64,000 bases of DNA from JABDIY01 sp963751955 (GCA_963751955.1 CAVVWM010000002.1:124001-188000), one strand, 5' to 3'. Shown: positions 8,159-17,960, numbered from the stretch's first letter. Numbers and translations: made by a program. The notes: a model not told the origin generated them from the letters alone.

Positions 8159-8590
8159 ATGACCGCACTCGTTGTCGCCGGCGCCGCAGTGTTCCTCCTT
8201 CTCGGCGTCGCCCACGCCGCGCTGACGCTGAGGTCCTCTCCCAGCCGTGGGCCGCTGACTCCGACGAACCCTGACGTTCGTACGGCCATGACAGCCACCA
8301 CCGGGCTCGGACTGGCGCCTGAACTGAGCACCACCCTCTGGAGAACCTGGGTCGGGTTCAACCTCTCCCACGCCCTCGGGATCATCACCATCGCAGGCAC
8401 GATCATGTTCCATGCCATCGACGATCTCGAAGCCGTCGCCGATCAAGCCTGGTTCCTCGTGCTCACCTGCGGCTTGCCTTCGGTCTACCTGACCCTCTCA
8501 ATCCGTTACTGGTTCGCCCGACCAACCCGGGGAATCATCGTCGGCGGACTCCTTCTCGCCATAGGAACGCTCGGCACCGCCCTGGGATAA
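8159..8590 (+). CDS. LIC_13387-type small membrane protein
   Basis: A 143-residue protein with four predicted membrane helices: about residues 2-20, 55-80, 90-112 and 120-140. The stretch WVGFNLSHALG is a hallmark of the LIC_13387/YbjN-unrelated family of small membrane proteins of unknown function, as I recall it. ATG 8159 is preceded by GGGAGCGAG. It is divergent from a TetR gene, so expression is probably inducible. No function is known to me. Confidence 0.7.
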   Translation: MTALVVAGAAVFLLLGVAHAALTLRSSPSRGPLTPTNPDVRTAMTATTGLGLAPELSTTLWRTWVGFNLSHALGIITIAGTIMFHAIDDLEAVADQAWFLVLTCGLPSVYLTLSIRYWFARPTRGIIVGGLLLAIGTLGTALG

Positions 8591-8927
8591 CGAGCGCCAC
8601 GAGGCGGCGGCGTCCGGCCCGAGGCCCCGGGCCCGCCTACCGCGGCGCCTGTGCCACCTCGTGTCGGGCACCGGATGGAGGTCATGCGTCCAGGAGCACC
8701 TTCCCGGCGTCGCCCGGCACGGTCGCCGACGGCCGCGCCGTGAAGTTCCTGCGCGCTCCGGCGAGGGCGACCTTCCAACGAGGCCGTACAGAGCAGGAGC
8801 GGCTACGGCCCGCTCGCTTCAGCGCTCGCCAAGAACGCTCAGGACGTGCCGATCTCGCGCTGCGCGACCAAGCGTCGCCGACGCACGTTTCCGATCGGTG
8901 TTTCCGGGCATGTTTGGACTCGCTGCC
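8591..8927. other. About 340 bases without a gene
   Basis: Very GC-rich sequence between the end of the small membrane protein gene and the 3' end of the lipoprotein gene on the other strand. The frames that cross it are Arg/Pro/Gly-rich shadows. No hairpin with a T-tract, repeat or RNA was seen. Confidence 0.5.
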
Positions 8928-10289
8928 TCAGCGAGCGGTAGGTGGTAGGGAGCCGATGGAGAGGTGGCCCTCGAAGCTGCCGACGGAGATCGTGCCGGTG
9001 ACCGGGCCGTCTGGGGTGTCGAATAGAACCTCGACCGCGGCTCCGTAGAGGTGTGGTGTGGTAGAGCGAACGATCGTGTATTCGCCGGAGCAGAGAGCGG
9101 TGCGGCAGTAGTCGCGGAGCAGGTCTGCTACGTCCTCGCCGTAGACGTCTCCGAGGGCGTCCTCGACGTCTTGTGTGTAGCCCTCGTTCACGAGCAGTCT
9201 GGCTGCTGCGTCATAGTCACCGGTCGCCAGGTCTATCAGGAACTTGTCGACAAGCTGCTGAGCTTGGTCGACGTCGACAAAGGACTCCGGGTAGGCAACC
9301 ACGTTCGCGATCAACGCTGTGCGAGTTCCGTCCGGTTGTTCGACGGCCCTCACTTCGAGCTGCTCCCGATAGGTTCCTGATCTGTCCAGTTGCACCGTGG
9401 CCAGGATCAGGGTGCCATCGGAGAACCCGAAGGTTTCCAGTACCAGCGGCTCCGGACCGATGAGCGTCGCGCCGTTCTCACACTCGAAGAGGCACAGCTC
9501 TGGGTCGGACGGTTCCGAGTACCGGTTGAGCGCCGAAGCCGTTAGGCACTCTTGTGCCCGTCGGCCACCAAGTCGGTCACGCATGAACCGCCCGACCAGT
9601 TCAGCAGCGATCTCCTCCGACGGGTGGCCAAACCTGTCGACTTCGGTGACCACGATCGGGTCAGCGCACTCCCCGGGTGGGCGATCGGCCCCGGCCTCAG
9701 CCCGTTCGCGCTCTGAGTCGACGGCGTCGAGGTAGGACACAAGCTGAGACCGCGGCAGGAGAGAGTCGGCAAACAGGTAGATCTCATCGAACAGTGGATC
9801 AATTCTCGGGCCGTACACCTCGACGGACAGTCGACTACACCGATCGCCACCATCGTGGAGCTGAATGACGAAACGGGCCCGGTCCTCGCCAACTTCCGGC
9901 GCGGTGGCAGGTAGTTCTGCAACCGAGTCAGACCAGCCCCCTTCCACAAACTCGGCCGGCGGCCACCGCAGTTCGTAGTTCGCGAACTCGCCGAGCCAAT
10001 GCGTGACCAGCTGCCCCTGAACGGCAGGGACAGAATCGGGACCAGGGCCATCAGACCCGTCAACGTTCAGGCGGTCGCCACGGTCGAGTTCCGCAGCGAA
10101 CACCGGCATCTCCGTGCCGCAGAAGACAGCCTCATCGTTCTCTGCTGGAGTGAGGGAACGGTTGACGGTGGTCGAGGTGGAACTCGACGATTCCTCAGCA
10201 TCCGTCGACAGAGTGCTTGAATCGGTCCAACCACAGGAAGCGACAGCCAAGACGAGCCCAACGAAAAGTGGACGCAAGGAAACCCTCAC
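8928..10289 (-). CDS. Lipoprotein of unknown function
   Basis: An exported protein of about 453 residues. The N-terminus has a short basic stretch, the hydrophobic run LRPLFVGLVLAV and the lipobox VASC. A Ser/Thr-rich linker follows (residues about 25-50), then a large folded domain with several Cys (VFCGTE, CSRLSV, CADPIV, CRTALC) suited to disulfides outside the membrane. No family was recognised. The start may be TTG 10295 or GTG 10289; GTG is given here. It is a single gene with no obvious partner. Confidence 0.7.
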   Translation of the reverse strand: MRVSLRPLFVGLVLAVASCGWTDSSTLSTDAEESSSSTSTTVNRSLTPAENDEAVFCGTEMPVFAAELDRGDRLNVDGSDGPGPDSVPAVQGQLVTHWLGEFANYELRWPPAEFVEGGWSDSVAELPATAPEVGEDRARFVIQLHDGGDRCSRLSVEVYGPRIDPLFDEIYLFADSLLPRSQLVSYLDAVDSERERAEAGADRPPGECADPIVVTEVDRFGHPSEEIAAELVGRFMRDRLGGRRAQECLTASALNRYSEPSDPELCLFECENGATLIGPEPLVLETFGFSDGTLILATVQLDRSGTYREQLEVRAVEQPDGTRTALIANVVAYPESFVDVDQAQQLVDKFLIDLATGDYDAAARLLVNEGYTQDVEDALGDVYGEDVADLLRDYCRTALCSGEYTIVRSTTPHLYGAAVEVLFDTPDGPVTGTISVGSFEGHLSIGSLPPTAR

Positions 10290-10391
10290 ACTCAAATCGT
10301 CTCACACCGAAATCGGTTTGCCATCGCAGCACCACAATGTTCGTCGCCAACGATCAACTACCGCCCTGGTCCAGCACAGGCTTTCGTAGAG

Positions 10392-10437
10392 AGCGGGTGA
10401 CGGGAATCGAACCCGCGTATTCAGCTTGGGAAGCTGA
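10392..10437 (-). pseudogene. tRNA-Gly(CCC) remnant, 3' half only
   Basis: Read on the minus strand, the sequence gives a 5-bp anticodon stem (TCAGC/GCTGA) around the loop TTCCCAA with anticodon CCC. A 4-base variable loop, the T-arm GCGGG-TTCGATT-CCCGT, the acceptor 3' strand CACCCGC and discriminator T (right for glycine) follow. The 5' acceptor strand GCGGGTG and the D-arm are absent; the bases before the anticodon stem are codons of the Lin0512 gene. Loss exactly at the anticodon arm is what anticodon-loop integrases leave behind, so this looks like an attachment-site scar. Confidence 0.75.
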
Positions 10438-10753
10438 CGATGACGGCGGCGTTGGCGATGACGATCGGGTCTTTGGCGCCCTCGGCCGGTACGTCGAGGC
10501 CGCCTTGCACGGGCGTGACGGTCACGGTTCCGTAGGGGATCTCTGTGCGATCGCCGTCGACATCGATCGCACCCGGATCAGCGACCGCAACGATCACCTC
10601 AACCTGCATGTCACCACGGCTCTTGCCGGCCGCGTCGAAGAAATTCAGACTGCTGTGGCGCAACGCATCGGAGACTGCTCGGCGGGCGGCCTTGGTGTAG
10701 TCATTGCCATGGACATCAACACCCATGCCCATCTCGGTTATCCAACGAGCCAC
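10421..10753 (-). CDS. Lin0512-family protein
   Basis: A 110-residue protein. The N-terminus (WITEMGMGVDVHGNDYTKAA, then RRAVSDALRHSSL) and the segment VAVADPGAIDVD are characteristic of the Lin0512 family, small proteins of unknown function. The GTG start overlaps the last base of the malate dehydrogenase stop codon (TAGTG), so the two are coupled. The last codons (SFPS-stop) are supplied by the anticodon arm of the tRNA-Gly remnant, so the original C-terminus has probably been replaced by a few residues. The fold is likely intact. Confidence 0.8.
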   Translation of the reverse strand: MARWITEMGMGVDVHGNDYTKAARRAVSDALRHSSLNFFDAAGKSRGDMQVEVIVAVADPGAIDVDGDRTEIPYGTVTVTPVQGGLDVPAEGAKDPIVIANAAVIVSFPS

Positions 10754-11742
10754 TACAGAAGCCCGAGTTCCTTCACCGTGTCGCGTTCTCCGGACAGCTC
10801 CTCAGCCGAAGCGTCCATGCGGGCCCGGCTGAAGTCGTCGATCTCGAGTCCCTGCACGATGGAGAAATCGCCGCCGGAACAGGTTGAGGGGAAGCTGTAG
10901 ATCAGACCCTCGGGGATTCCGTAGGAGCCATCGGACACCGTCGACATTGAGACCCAGTCACCTTCGGAGGTACCCAGTGCCCAGTCGTGCATGTGATCGA
11001 TCGCGGCGTTTGCGGCCGAAGCCGCCGACGATGCGCCACGGGCTTTGATGATGGCGCCGCCTCGGGAAGCAACGGTTGGAAGGAAGGTGTTCTCCAGCCA
11101 ATCCTGATCGTTCACCATCGCGGCGGCGTTTTGACCGTTCACGTTGCAGTGGAAAAGGTCGGCGTACTGGGTGCTGCTGTGATTGCCCCAGATGGTCATG
11201 TTGGTGATCGCCGTGACCGGCTGGCCGACCTTCTGGCCGAGTTGGGTGAGGGCGCGGTTGTGGTCGAGCCGGGTCATGGCGTGGAACTGGCGAGGATCGA
11301 TGTCGGGAGCCGAGTGCATGGCGATCAGCGCATTGGTGTTTGCCGGGTTACCGACCACGAGCACCTTGATGTCCTTGGACGCGCTGTCGTTGATGGCCTT
11401 GCCCTGCGGGCCGAAGATGCCTCCGTTGGCTTGGAGAAGATCGGCCCGTTCCATGCCGTCCTTGCGGGGCATGGCGCCCACGAGGAGGGCGTAGTCGGCG
11501 TCGCCGAAGGCAACGTTGGCGTCGTCGGTCTTGACGGTTCCGGCCAGCAGCGGGAATGCACAATCGTCGAGCTCCATCTCAACTCCATCGAGTGCCCCGA
11601 GTGCGGGTGTGATTTCGAGCATCTGGATGATCACCGGCTGGTCGGGGCCCAAAAGGGCTCCCGATGCGATGCGGAACAGCAGCGCATAGCCGATCTGGCC
11701 AGCGGCGCCGGTAACGGTTACTCGTACAGGAGGTTTTGCCAT
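10753..11742 (-). CDS. mdh: Malate dehydrogenase
   Basis: A 329-residue cytoplasmic NAD-dependent malate dehydrogenase of the type-2 (LDH-like fold, cytosolic-MDH-like) group, oxidising malate to oxaloacetate in the TCA cycle. The dinucleotide motif TGAAGQIGY is at residues 8-16. MPRKDGMERADLL follows where the mobile loop carries the substrate-binding arginine. The catalytic region shows RLDHNRA and IWGNHSSTQYAD, with the active-site histidine in the latter. ATG 11742 was chosen because the family begins directly before the Rossmann strand; the 14 residues upstream are not conserved in character. It is followed by the coupled Lin0512 gene. Confidence 0.95.
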   Translation of the reverse strand: MAKPPVRVTVTGAAGQIGYALLFRIASGALLGPDQPVIIQMLEITPALGALDGVEMELDDCAFPLLAGTVKTDDANVAFGDADYALLVGAMPRKDGMERADLLQANGGIFGPQGKAINDSASKDIKVLVVGNPANTNALIAMHSAPDIDPRQFHAMTRLDHNRALTQLGQKVGQPVTAITNMTIWGNHSSTQYADLFHCNVNGQNAAAMVNDQDWLENTFLPTVASRGGAIIKARGASSAASAANAAIDHMHDWALGTSEGDWVSMSTVSDGSYGIPEGLIYSFPSTCSGGDFSIVQGLEIDDFSRARMDASAEELSGERDTVKELGLL

Positions 11743-11830
11743 GGCGCTCAGCGTAACGCCCCGTTCGGCACAGATGAACAGCAAATCCCCGCACTTGGAG
11801 ATCGATTCGATTGTGGACTACCAAGTTGGT

Positions 11831-12523
11831 ATGTCCACCTCCGAAATGATCGAGTTCCCCTCCAACGGCAACAACGCACGCGGCTATCTGGCGCTCCCCG
11901 ATGGCCCCGCGCCTGGAGTCCTTGTGATTCAGGAGTGGTGGGGTCTGAACAGCCAGATCAAAGGTGTCGCCGACCGTCTCGCGGCCGAGGGATTCGCCGC
12001 ACTGGCTCCCGACCTCTACCACGGTGATTTGGCCGGACACGACGAGATGGACAAGGCCGGCGAACTCATGAACTCACTCCCACCGGATCGAGCAGCCCGG
12101 GACATGGGAGGGGCCATCACGGCCTTGCTCGACCACCCGGGCGTCACCGGAGATGCCGTCGGGGTCGTGGGATTCTGCATGGGCGGAATGTTGTGTCTGA
12201 TGATTTCGGCTCTGGAGGGTGACCGAGTGGCCGCGGCGGCTCCCCACTACGGGGCCCCTCTGGGCGAGGGCGGACCCGACTGGAGCGGGCTCACGGCCAA
12301 GGTCCGTGGTCACTTCGCCGAAACCGACGACTTCTTCCCACCAGATGCCATCTCTGCCCTGGAGGCTGAACTAAGGGCGATGGGCAAGGACGTGGAATTG
12401 AAGGTGTACCCCGGCACCGGACATGCGTTTGCCAACGAAGAGAATCCGTTGGGCACCCACGACGTTGCTGCCTCAGCACAGTCATGGGCCGAAACTCTCG
12501 AGCTCTTTCGTTCGACCCTGTAG
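11831..12523 (+). CDS. Dienelactone hydrolase family protein
   Basis: A 230-residue cytoplasmic alpha/beta hydrolase. It has the family's IQEWWGL strand-loop near residue 40, the nucleophile elbow GFCMGG (Cys as nucleophile) near 117, an Asp region ETDDFFPP near 165, and the catalytic histidine in GTGHAFANE near 200. True dienelactone hydrolases open the lactone ring in chloroaromatic breakdown, but most actinobacterial members act on other esters. The start at 11831 was preferred over an upstream in-frame ATG at 11741 because the family starts a few residues before the first strand. It is divergent from mdh. Confidence 0.88.
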   Translation: MSTSEMIEFPSNGNNARGYLALPDGPAPGVLVIQEWWGLNSQIKGVADRLAAEGFAALAPDLYHGDLAGHDEMDKAGELMNSLPPDRAARDMGGAITALLDHPGVTGDAVGVVGFCMGGMLCLMISALEGDRVAAAAPHYGAPLGEGGPDWSGLTAKVRGHFAETDDFFPPDAISALEAELRAMGKDVELKVYPGTGHAFANEENPLGTHDVAASAQSWAETLELFRSTL

Positions 12524-12559
12524 CGCTTGACTCTGGGACCGCCGTGGCGGCGGGGGAGC

Positions 12560-14388
12560 TCAGCGAGTAGCGCCAACCCACGCGTGGTGGAGACGCTGGT
12601 ATATCCCAGGCTCGGCCACGAGCTCGGAATGGGGACCCATCTGAGCGATTCGACCTCGGTCGAAGACGATGACACAATCTGAGGCTTCCGCAGTGGCCAA
12701 CCGATGAGCGATCGACACGATGGTCCTGCCTTCGGACAGCCTCTGAATCGCACCTGTGAGAGCAGCGTCGGTCTCTGGATCCACGGCGCTGGTGGCCTCA
12801 TCGAGAACGAGCAATCCGGGATCGGCCAGGGCAGCCCGGATGAGCGCAACAAGCTGGCGTTCCCCAACACTGAGGTTGCCGCCGCGCTCCCCGGCCTCGG
12901 TGCGAAGTCCTTCCGGCAGTTGATCGACCCACCATCGCAGCTCGAGCCGGTCGATCGCGTCAGCAATGTCGGCGTCGGTGGCGTCGGGCCTGCCGAAGCG
13001 GATGTTGTCACCGATGGAGGCGTCGAACAGGAAGCCATCCTGGGGGACCATTCTCACCGTCTGCAGGCGTGATGCAGACGAAAGCTCTCGGATCTCCACT
13101 CCGTTGAGTCGGATGGAACCCTCCTGAGGGTCTGCAAGACGGCACAGCAGTTTGGCGAAACTTGTCTTGCCAGAACCGGTTTCGCCCACGATCGCCACGT
13201 TGGTTCCGGCCGGGATGACCGTGCTGACGTCGATCAGAACCTTTGGACCCACCCGATAGCTGAAGTTGAGCCCCTCGACCTCCACTCGAACCGCACCGAC
13301 GGGGGCAACGATCCCCGGTTCGGGATCGGCCACGTCGACCGGCGAATCTATGAGATGCAGCACCTTGCGCCAGGCCGAAACGGCACCCTGGGTCTGATCC
13401 AGAACCTCACTGAGCGTGGAGATCGGACCGGCGATCAACGTGACGATGAACAGCGATGCAACCAGTTCACCCGGTTCGATTCCCAGCTGTTCCCGGAATT
13501 GGATACCCAGAACCAGCACCAACCCAAACGCCAGCGCAGCGAAGAAGTCCGAGATGACGAACACCAGCGCCATGTACCGATTGGCCGTTAGTTTGGTCTC
13601 GTAGCGGTGGTTGATCGATCGGCTCAGGCTTTCGGACTGCCGTTGTTGGGCGCCATAGGCCCGGATCGTTGCGGCCCCGGTTACGGCCTCACTGAACGAG
13701 GAGAGCATTGAGCCCACCGCTGTTCGGTGTTGGTCGTTGGCGGCCAGCTGACGTTTCTGAACCCAGCGCATCAATGGCAGAGCCGGCGCAAACGCCAGCG
13801 TGACCACCACGGCGAGGGGCCATGAGTAGACCGCCAGGACCGCCAGCATTCCCAGTATCAGCACCGGGCTGGTAACCCAGATGAAGAACCCCCACTGCAC
13901 GAACTGGGCCAACGCTTCCACGTCGCTGGTGACCCGGGCCAGCAGGATTCCTTTCGAGTGTCGTTGTGGTCCGCCACCGACAGCTGATGCACCTTGGCGA
14001 AGGCTCTGGTGCGCAGGTCGTACAACGTCTCTTCGGCCCGTTGAAGAAGGCGACGCTGGGTACGCCAGTTGGCGACGGCAGCAAGGAGGACCACGCCGAC
14101 AACGATCACCACGAGCCGGATCACCACCGCCGTGTCGACCTCGCCGGAACCGGTGAGACCGCCCCGGTCAAGCGCTCGCTGCACCAGAACCGGCACAGCG
14201 AGCTGACCCATCGCCACGCTCAAACCCATCCCGGCGGTGAGCCACACCCCTCGACTCAACGCTGGCGATGCGGCAATCCCTCGTCTGATGACGCTGAGCG
14301 CACCTTCGGACTCGTCGGGGTCATATGGCGACACAACACTCTGCTGCGGTTCGTCGACCACATCCATCTGTTTGCTGGTGGCGGTCAC
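12560..14388 (-). pseudogene. ABC exporter half (TMD-NBD) with a single-base frameshift
   Basis: The second half of a heterodimeric ABC exporter. The first frame (start GTG 14388) gives membrane helices up to LSVADHNDTRK. The second carries on with ILLARVTSDVEALAQF, more helices, then the nucleotide-binding domain with Walker A GETGSGKTS, signature LSVGERQ and Walker B LLVLDEATSAVD. The frames join if one G is restored in AAAGGAATCC near 13953, giving about 609 residues. The start codon overlaps the stop of the upstream partner (GTGA). The signature is degenerate while the catalytic Glu is kept. If the frameshift is real, the exporter is dead; if it is a sequencing error, the pair is complete. 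Confidence 0.82.
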
Positions 14389-16277
14389 GCGGCCGCCTCC
14401 TCATACGCCTCGACCAACGACCGGTAACCGGGCATCGCCAGCAGCTCGCTGTGGGTGCCGACCCCGGCCACGGTGCCCTTGTCGAGGTAGACAACCCGGT
14501 CGGCTAGTTCGATTGTGGACAAACGCTGCGCAACGATTACTGCGGTGGTATCCAGCTCGGTTCGAAGCGCTTCGAGAATTCGCTGCTCAACAACTGGATC
14601 GACGGCGCTGGTTGCATCGTCGAGGATGATCAGGCCGGGGCGCCGGTAGAGGGCTCGGGCCAGCGCAACCCGCTGTCGCTGACCACCCGACAGCGTGACG
14701 CCCCTCTCCCCCACCACGGTGTCATACCCCTGGGGCAATTCAGCGATGAACCCGTCGGCTGCTGCGATCCGGGCCGCGGACAACAGCCGTTCAGGATCGG
14801 GGGTTCCAAAGGCGATGTTCTCGGCGATCTTGTCTGCGAAGAGGAACGACTCTTGGAAGACCAGAGCCACATGGTCGGTTCGAGTCTCCACCGGAAGCTC
14901 CGATACCGGGCGGCCGTCGAGCTCGACCGTGCCGGAGCCAGGTTCGGTGAGCCCGGCGATCAACGCGCAGAGGGTTGATTTCCCGGCGGCAGTTCCACCG
15001 ACGATCGCCACGACCTCCCCAGCGTGTACGTCGAAACTCACGTCGACAAGCGTGTGGTTTGGGCGCTGGGTCTCGATGAACCGAGGAGCAGCTTCGGCGT
15101 CTTCGCTGTCATCGAGTCGGGCGACTGCGGGGTAGGTGTACCCCACATGTTCAACCACCAAACGCGACGCCCGGCCAGAACGTGAAGGTGCAACCGCCGT
15201 AGCTGCCTGCCTGGCTGGCAGTTCTTCATTCCACACCGTCTGAAGCCGTCGGTGAGATACCACCGAGCGAGGGACCATCGCGAGGAAGTAGCCGAGGACT
15301 CGCATGGGGAACGCCAGCAGTGTGAACAGCGATGCAACCTGCACCAGTTCGCCGCCGGTCATGGCGCCCGCCTCGATTCGGAACGCTCCGACAAGCACCA
15401 CGGCCGCAATACCCAAGCTGGGAAGAGCGTCGAGTACGGCCTCGAAGATGGCGCGAATATTGCCCACATGAATACGATCATTCCGAAGTCGCGCGCTCAC
15501 GCGCTCGAACCGCCCGGACTCCTCATCGGCCCGACCCAGCGTCTTGACAACCAGCGCCCCGTCGAAGCTTTCGTGAGCCACCGAACTCACGCGCCCGACG
15601 CCAGCCTGAACGGCAGCGGTGGGACCCTCGATACGAGAGGTGTAGACCCTATTGAGTGCGTACATAGCGGGAAAGATCAGCAAGGCGATGGCTGCGATCA
15701 GCAGGTCGATGGACAACAACGAGATCGCCGCAAAAACCATGAGGAAGAACGTCCCGAGCGTGAAGGGAACGGGATCGAGCACGTTGGTGGCCATCATGGT
15801 GTCGTTGTCAGCGTGGGCAAGGAGGCGACCGGCCATCGAACGCTGATGGAACTCCATCGGAAGTTCGAGGTAGTAGCGACTAAGACGTTCCCGCAGGCTG
15901 CGCTCTACCTGCTGGGTAGTCATCCCTGCGTAGTAACGTCGCATCACTGTTCCCACGGATCGGATGATCGCCACACACAGAACCGCCACAACCCCCCAGA
16001 GGGCGCCGCTGAGCGAAACGTTGCCGCCATCTTCGAATGCGGGCAGCACCACCTGATCGGTGACCCTGCCGATCACCACGCTGGAGCCAACGATCCCGAG
16101 AGCCGTGAGAAGCGCGCCAAGGATTGCCACAGAGGCCGACAGTGGGTGCATCCGATACATCCGAACCACAAGGCGGATGCCGAGGCCAAGAACCGACTGC
16201 GATGGAGATTCGGGGGGAGATCCATCGCAGATCACGGTATCGCTGCTACCCGCGGCGTTGCAGGCCATTTTGGTCAC
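14385..16277 (-). CDS. ABC exporter half with degenerate catalytic site (TMD-NBD)
   Basis: A membrane ABC transporter half of about 630 residues. Six helices span about residues 45-340, followed by a nucleotide-binding domain with Walker A GGTAAGKST, Q-loop VFQESFLF, canonical signature LSGGQRQR, and Walker B LIILDDATSAVD with Asp instead of the catalytic Glu. Together with the downstream half (catalytic Glu, degenerate LSVGE signature) this gives one consensus and one degenerate ATP site, the hallmark of heterodimeric exporters such as TM287/288 and BmrCD. The substrate is unknown; peptides, lipids or drugs are usual. The start may be GTG 16277 or ATG 16268. Confidence 0.9.
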   Translation of the reverse strand: MTKMACNAAGSSDTVICDGSPPESPSQSVLGLGIRLVVRMYRMHPLSASVAILGALLTALGIVGSSVVIGRVTDQVVLPAFEDGGNVSLSGALWGVVAVLCVAIIRSVGTVMRRYYAGMTTQQVERSLRERLSRYYLELPMEFHQRSMAGRLLAHADNDTMMATNVLDPVPFTLGTFFLMVFAAISLLSIDLLIAAIALLIFPAMYALNRVYTSRIEGPTAAVQAGVGRVSSVAHESFDGALVVKTLGRADEESGRFERVSARLRNDRIHVGNIRAIFEAVLDALPSLGIAAVVLVGAFRIEAGAMTGGELVQVASLFTLLAFPMRVLGYFLAMVPRSVVSHRRLQTVWNEELPARQAATAVAPSRSGRASRLVVEHVGYTYPAVARLDDSEDAEAAPRFIETQRPNHTLVDVSFDVHAGEVVAIVGGTAAGKSTLCALIAGLTEPGSGTVELDGRPVSELPVETRTDHVALVFQESFLFADKIAENIAFGTPDPERLLSAARIAAADGFIAELPQGYDTVVGERGVTLSGGQRQRVALARALYRRPGLIILDDATSAVDPVVEQRILEALRTELDTTAVIVAQRLSTIELADRVVYLDKGTVAGVGTHSELLAMPGYRSLVEAYEEAAA

Positions 16278-16430
16278 ACGCCAACCTGCCGGCGCCGGCG
16301 AGGAATCAGCCCGAACGCTGCGCAGGGACCGAGCAGCAAAGGAGATGACACCCCGATAGCGAAGCGCTTGGAGCGACCCAGAGCGAGGAACGAGCGCCGG
16401 CGAGCGGAATCAGAAGATAGCTTCAACCAG

Positions 16431-17960
16431 ATGCGTGCTCTGCTCTCGGTCTACGACAAGACCGGTATTTCAGATCTAGCGGCCGAGCTTCATGCACTCG
16501 GAGTAGATCTTGTGTCGAGCGGTGGAACCGCTTCCGAAATCGCCAAGGCGGGCATACCGGTGACCGATGTGGCTGATTACACCGGGGTGAAACCGATGCT
16601 CGGTCACCGCGTTGTCACCCTACACCCGTTCATCCACGGAGGGCTTCTGGCCGACCGCCGGGACCCTTCGCATCTGACAGACATGGAAAACAACGGGATT
16701 GAGTTCATCGACCTGGTGGTGGGCAATCTCTACCCGTTCAACTCCCAGCCGAGCATCGACCTGATCGACATCGGCGGGCCCGCAATGATCCGAGCCGGCG
16801 CCAAGAACCATGCCTTCGTAACCGTATTGATCGATCCGGAGGACTACGGCGTGGTGATCGAAGAACTGCGCGAGAAGGGCGAGACCAAAGCTGCCACCCG
16901 TCGCCGACTGGCGCGCAAGGCGTTCGCTCACTGTGCGGTCTACGACGCCAGCATCGTGGAGTGGCTGGACAGCCAGTCGACCACGCTTCTCGACGCCGAC
17001 GAACCGAAACCGCTGCCGCCCAGGTTGGCGCTCGGACTGGAGAAAGCGACCGACCTTCGCTACGGCGAGAACCCTCACCAAGCGGGGGCCCGCTACCGGG
17101 TGAACGGAAAGCCCTCGTGGTGGGATTCGGTAACCCAGCACAGCGGGGTCGAGTTGTCGTACCTCAACATCTTCGATGCCGATGCAGCATGGTCATTGGC
17201 CAACTCCATGGCCCCTGGTGAACCGACTGCAGCCATCATCAAACACGGAAATCCTTGCGGTCTGGCGGTTGCGTCCACGTTGGCCGCAGCCTACGAACAA
17301 GCCTTTTCTTGTGACCCTCGATCGGCCTTTGGAGGTATTGTTGCCCTGAACCGACCGGTCGACGACGCAACGGTTGCAGCCATGGAAGCAGCCGCTCAGG
17401 CCGACGTCGTGATTGCGCCTGGATATGACGACGGTGTCATCGACCGCCTCGTCGCCAAACGCAAGAACACCCGCCTGCTCGAAGCCTCCCCGGCACGCAC
17501 CCGGCCTCTGCACGTTCGACAACTGTCCGACTCGTTCTTGGTGCAAGACCACGCCCAGTTGCGAGCGACACCCCAAGACTGGAAGGTTGTCACCGATCGG
17601 TCTCCTACGCCGCTTGAGCTACAGGACGCCGATATCGCCTGGCGGGTGTGCGCTTCCGTGGCCTCGAATGCGATCGTGATGGTGAAAAACCGGACGGCCT
17701 TCGGTATCGGTGCCGGCCAGCAGAACCGAGTCGAGTCCTCGGAGTTGGCTGCCACGAAGGCCGATGGGCGAGTCACTGGCGGCGCCGCCGCATCCGATGC
17801 GTTCTTCCCGTTCAGGGACGGAGTGGACGCTGCCGCCGATGCTGGTGTGGCTGTTGTGGTTCAGCCCGGAGGTTCGGTGAACGATGACGAGGTGATAGCC
17901 GCTGCCAACGAGCGTGGTATCGCCATGATCTTTACCGGCGAGCGTCAGTTCAAACACTGA
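16431..17960 (+). CDS. purH: Bifunctional AICAR transformylase/IMP cyclohydrolase
   Basis: A 509-residue cytoplasmic enzyme for the last two steps of IMP synthesis. The N-terminal MGS-like cyclohydrolase domain (about 1-145) starts with ALLSVYDKTGI and carries DYTGVKPMLGHRVVTLHP. The transformylase domain shows LRYGENPHQ near residue 210 and the catalytic KHGNPCG near 270, with SAFGGIVA beyond. ATG 16431 is the first start at which the family begins; the frame is open far upstream but that part is antisense to the ABC gene. It complements guaA and guaB3 later in the window. Confidence 0.96.
   Translation: MRALLSVYDKTGISDLAAELHALGVDLVSSGGTASEIAKAGIPVTDVADYTGVKPMLGHRVVTLHPFIHGGLLADRRDPSHLTDMENNGIEFIDLVVGNLYPFNSQPSIDLIDIGGPAMIRAGAKNHAFVTVLIDPEDYGVVIEELREKGETKAATRRRLARKAFAHCAVYDASIVEWLDSQSTTLLDADEPKPLPPRLALGLEKATDLRYGENPHQAGARYRVNGKPSWWDSVTQHSGVELSYLNIFDADAAWSLANSMAPGEPTAAIIKHGNPCGLAVASTLAAAYEQAFSCDPRSAFGGIVALNRPVDDATVAAMEAAAQADVVIAPGYDDGVIDRLVAKRKNTRLLEASPARTRPLHVRQLSDSFLVQDHAQLRATPQDWKVVTDRSPTPLELQDADIAWRVCASVASNAIVMVKNRTAFGIGAGQQNRVESSELAATKADGRVTGGAAASDAFFPFRDGVDAAADAGVAVVVQPGGSVNDDEVIAAANERGIAMIFTGERQFKH

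Noticed and set aside
15252..16430. Long N-terminal extension of PurH
   Set aside because: This part of the frame is antisense to the ABC exporter. PurH begins naturally at 16431.
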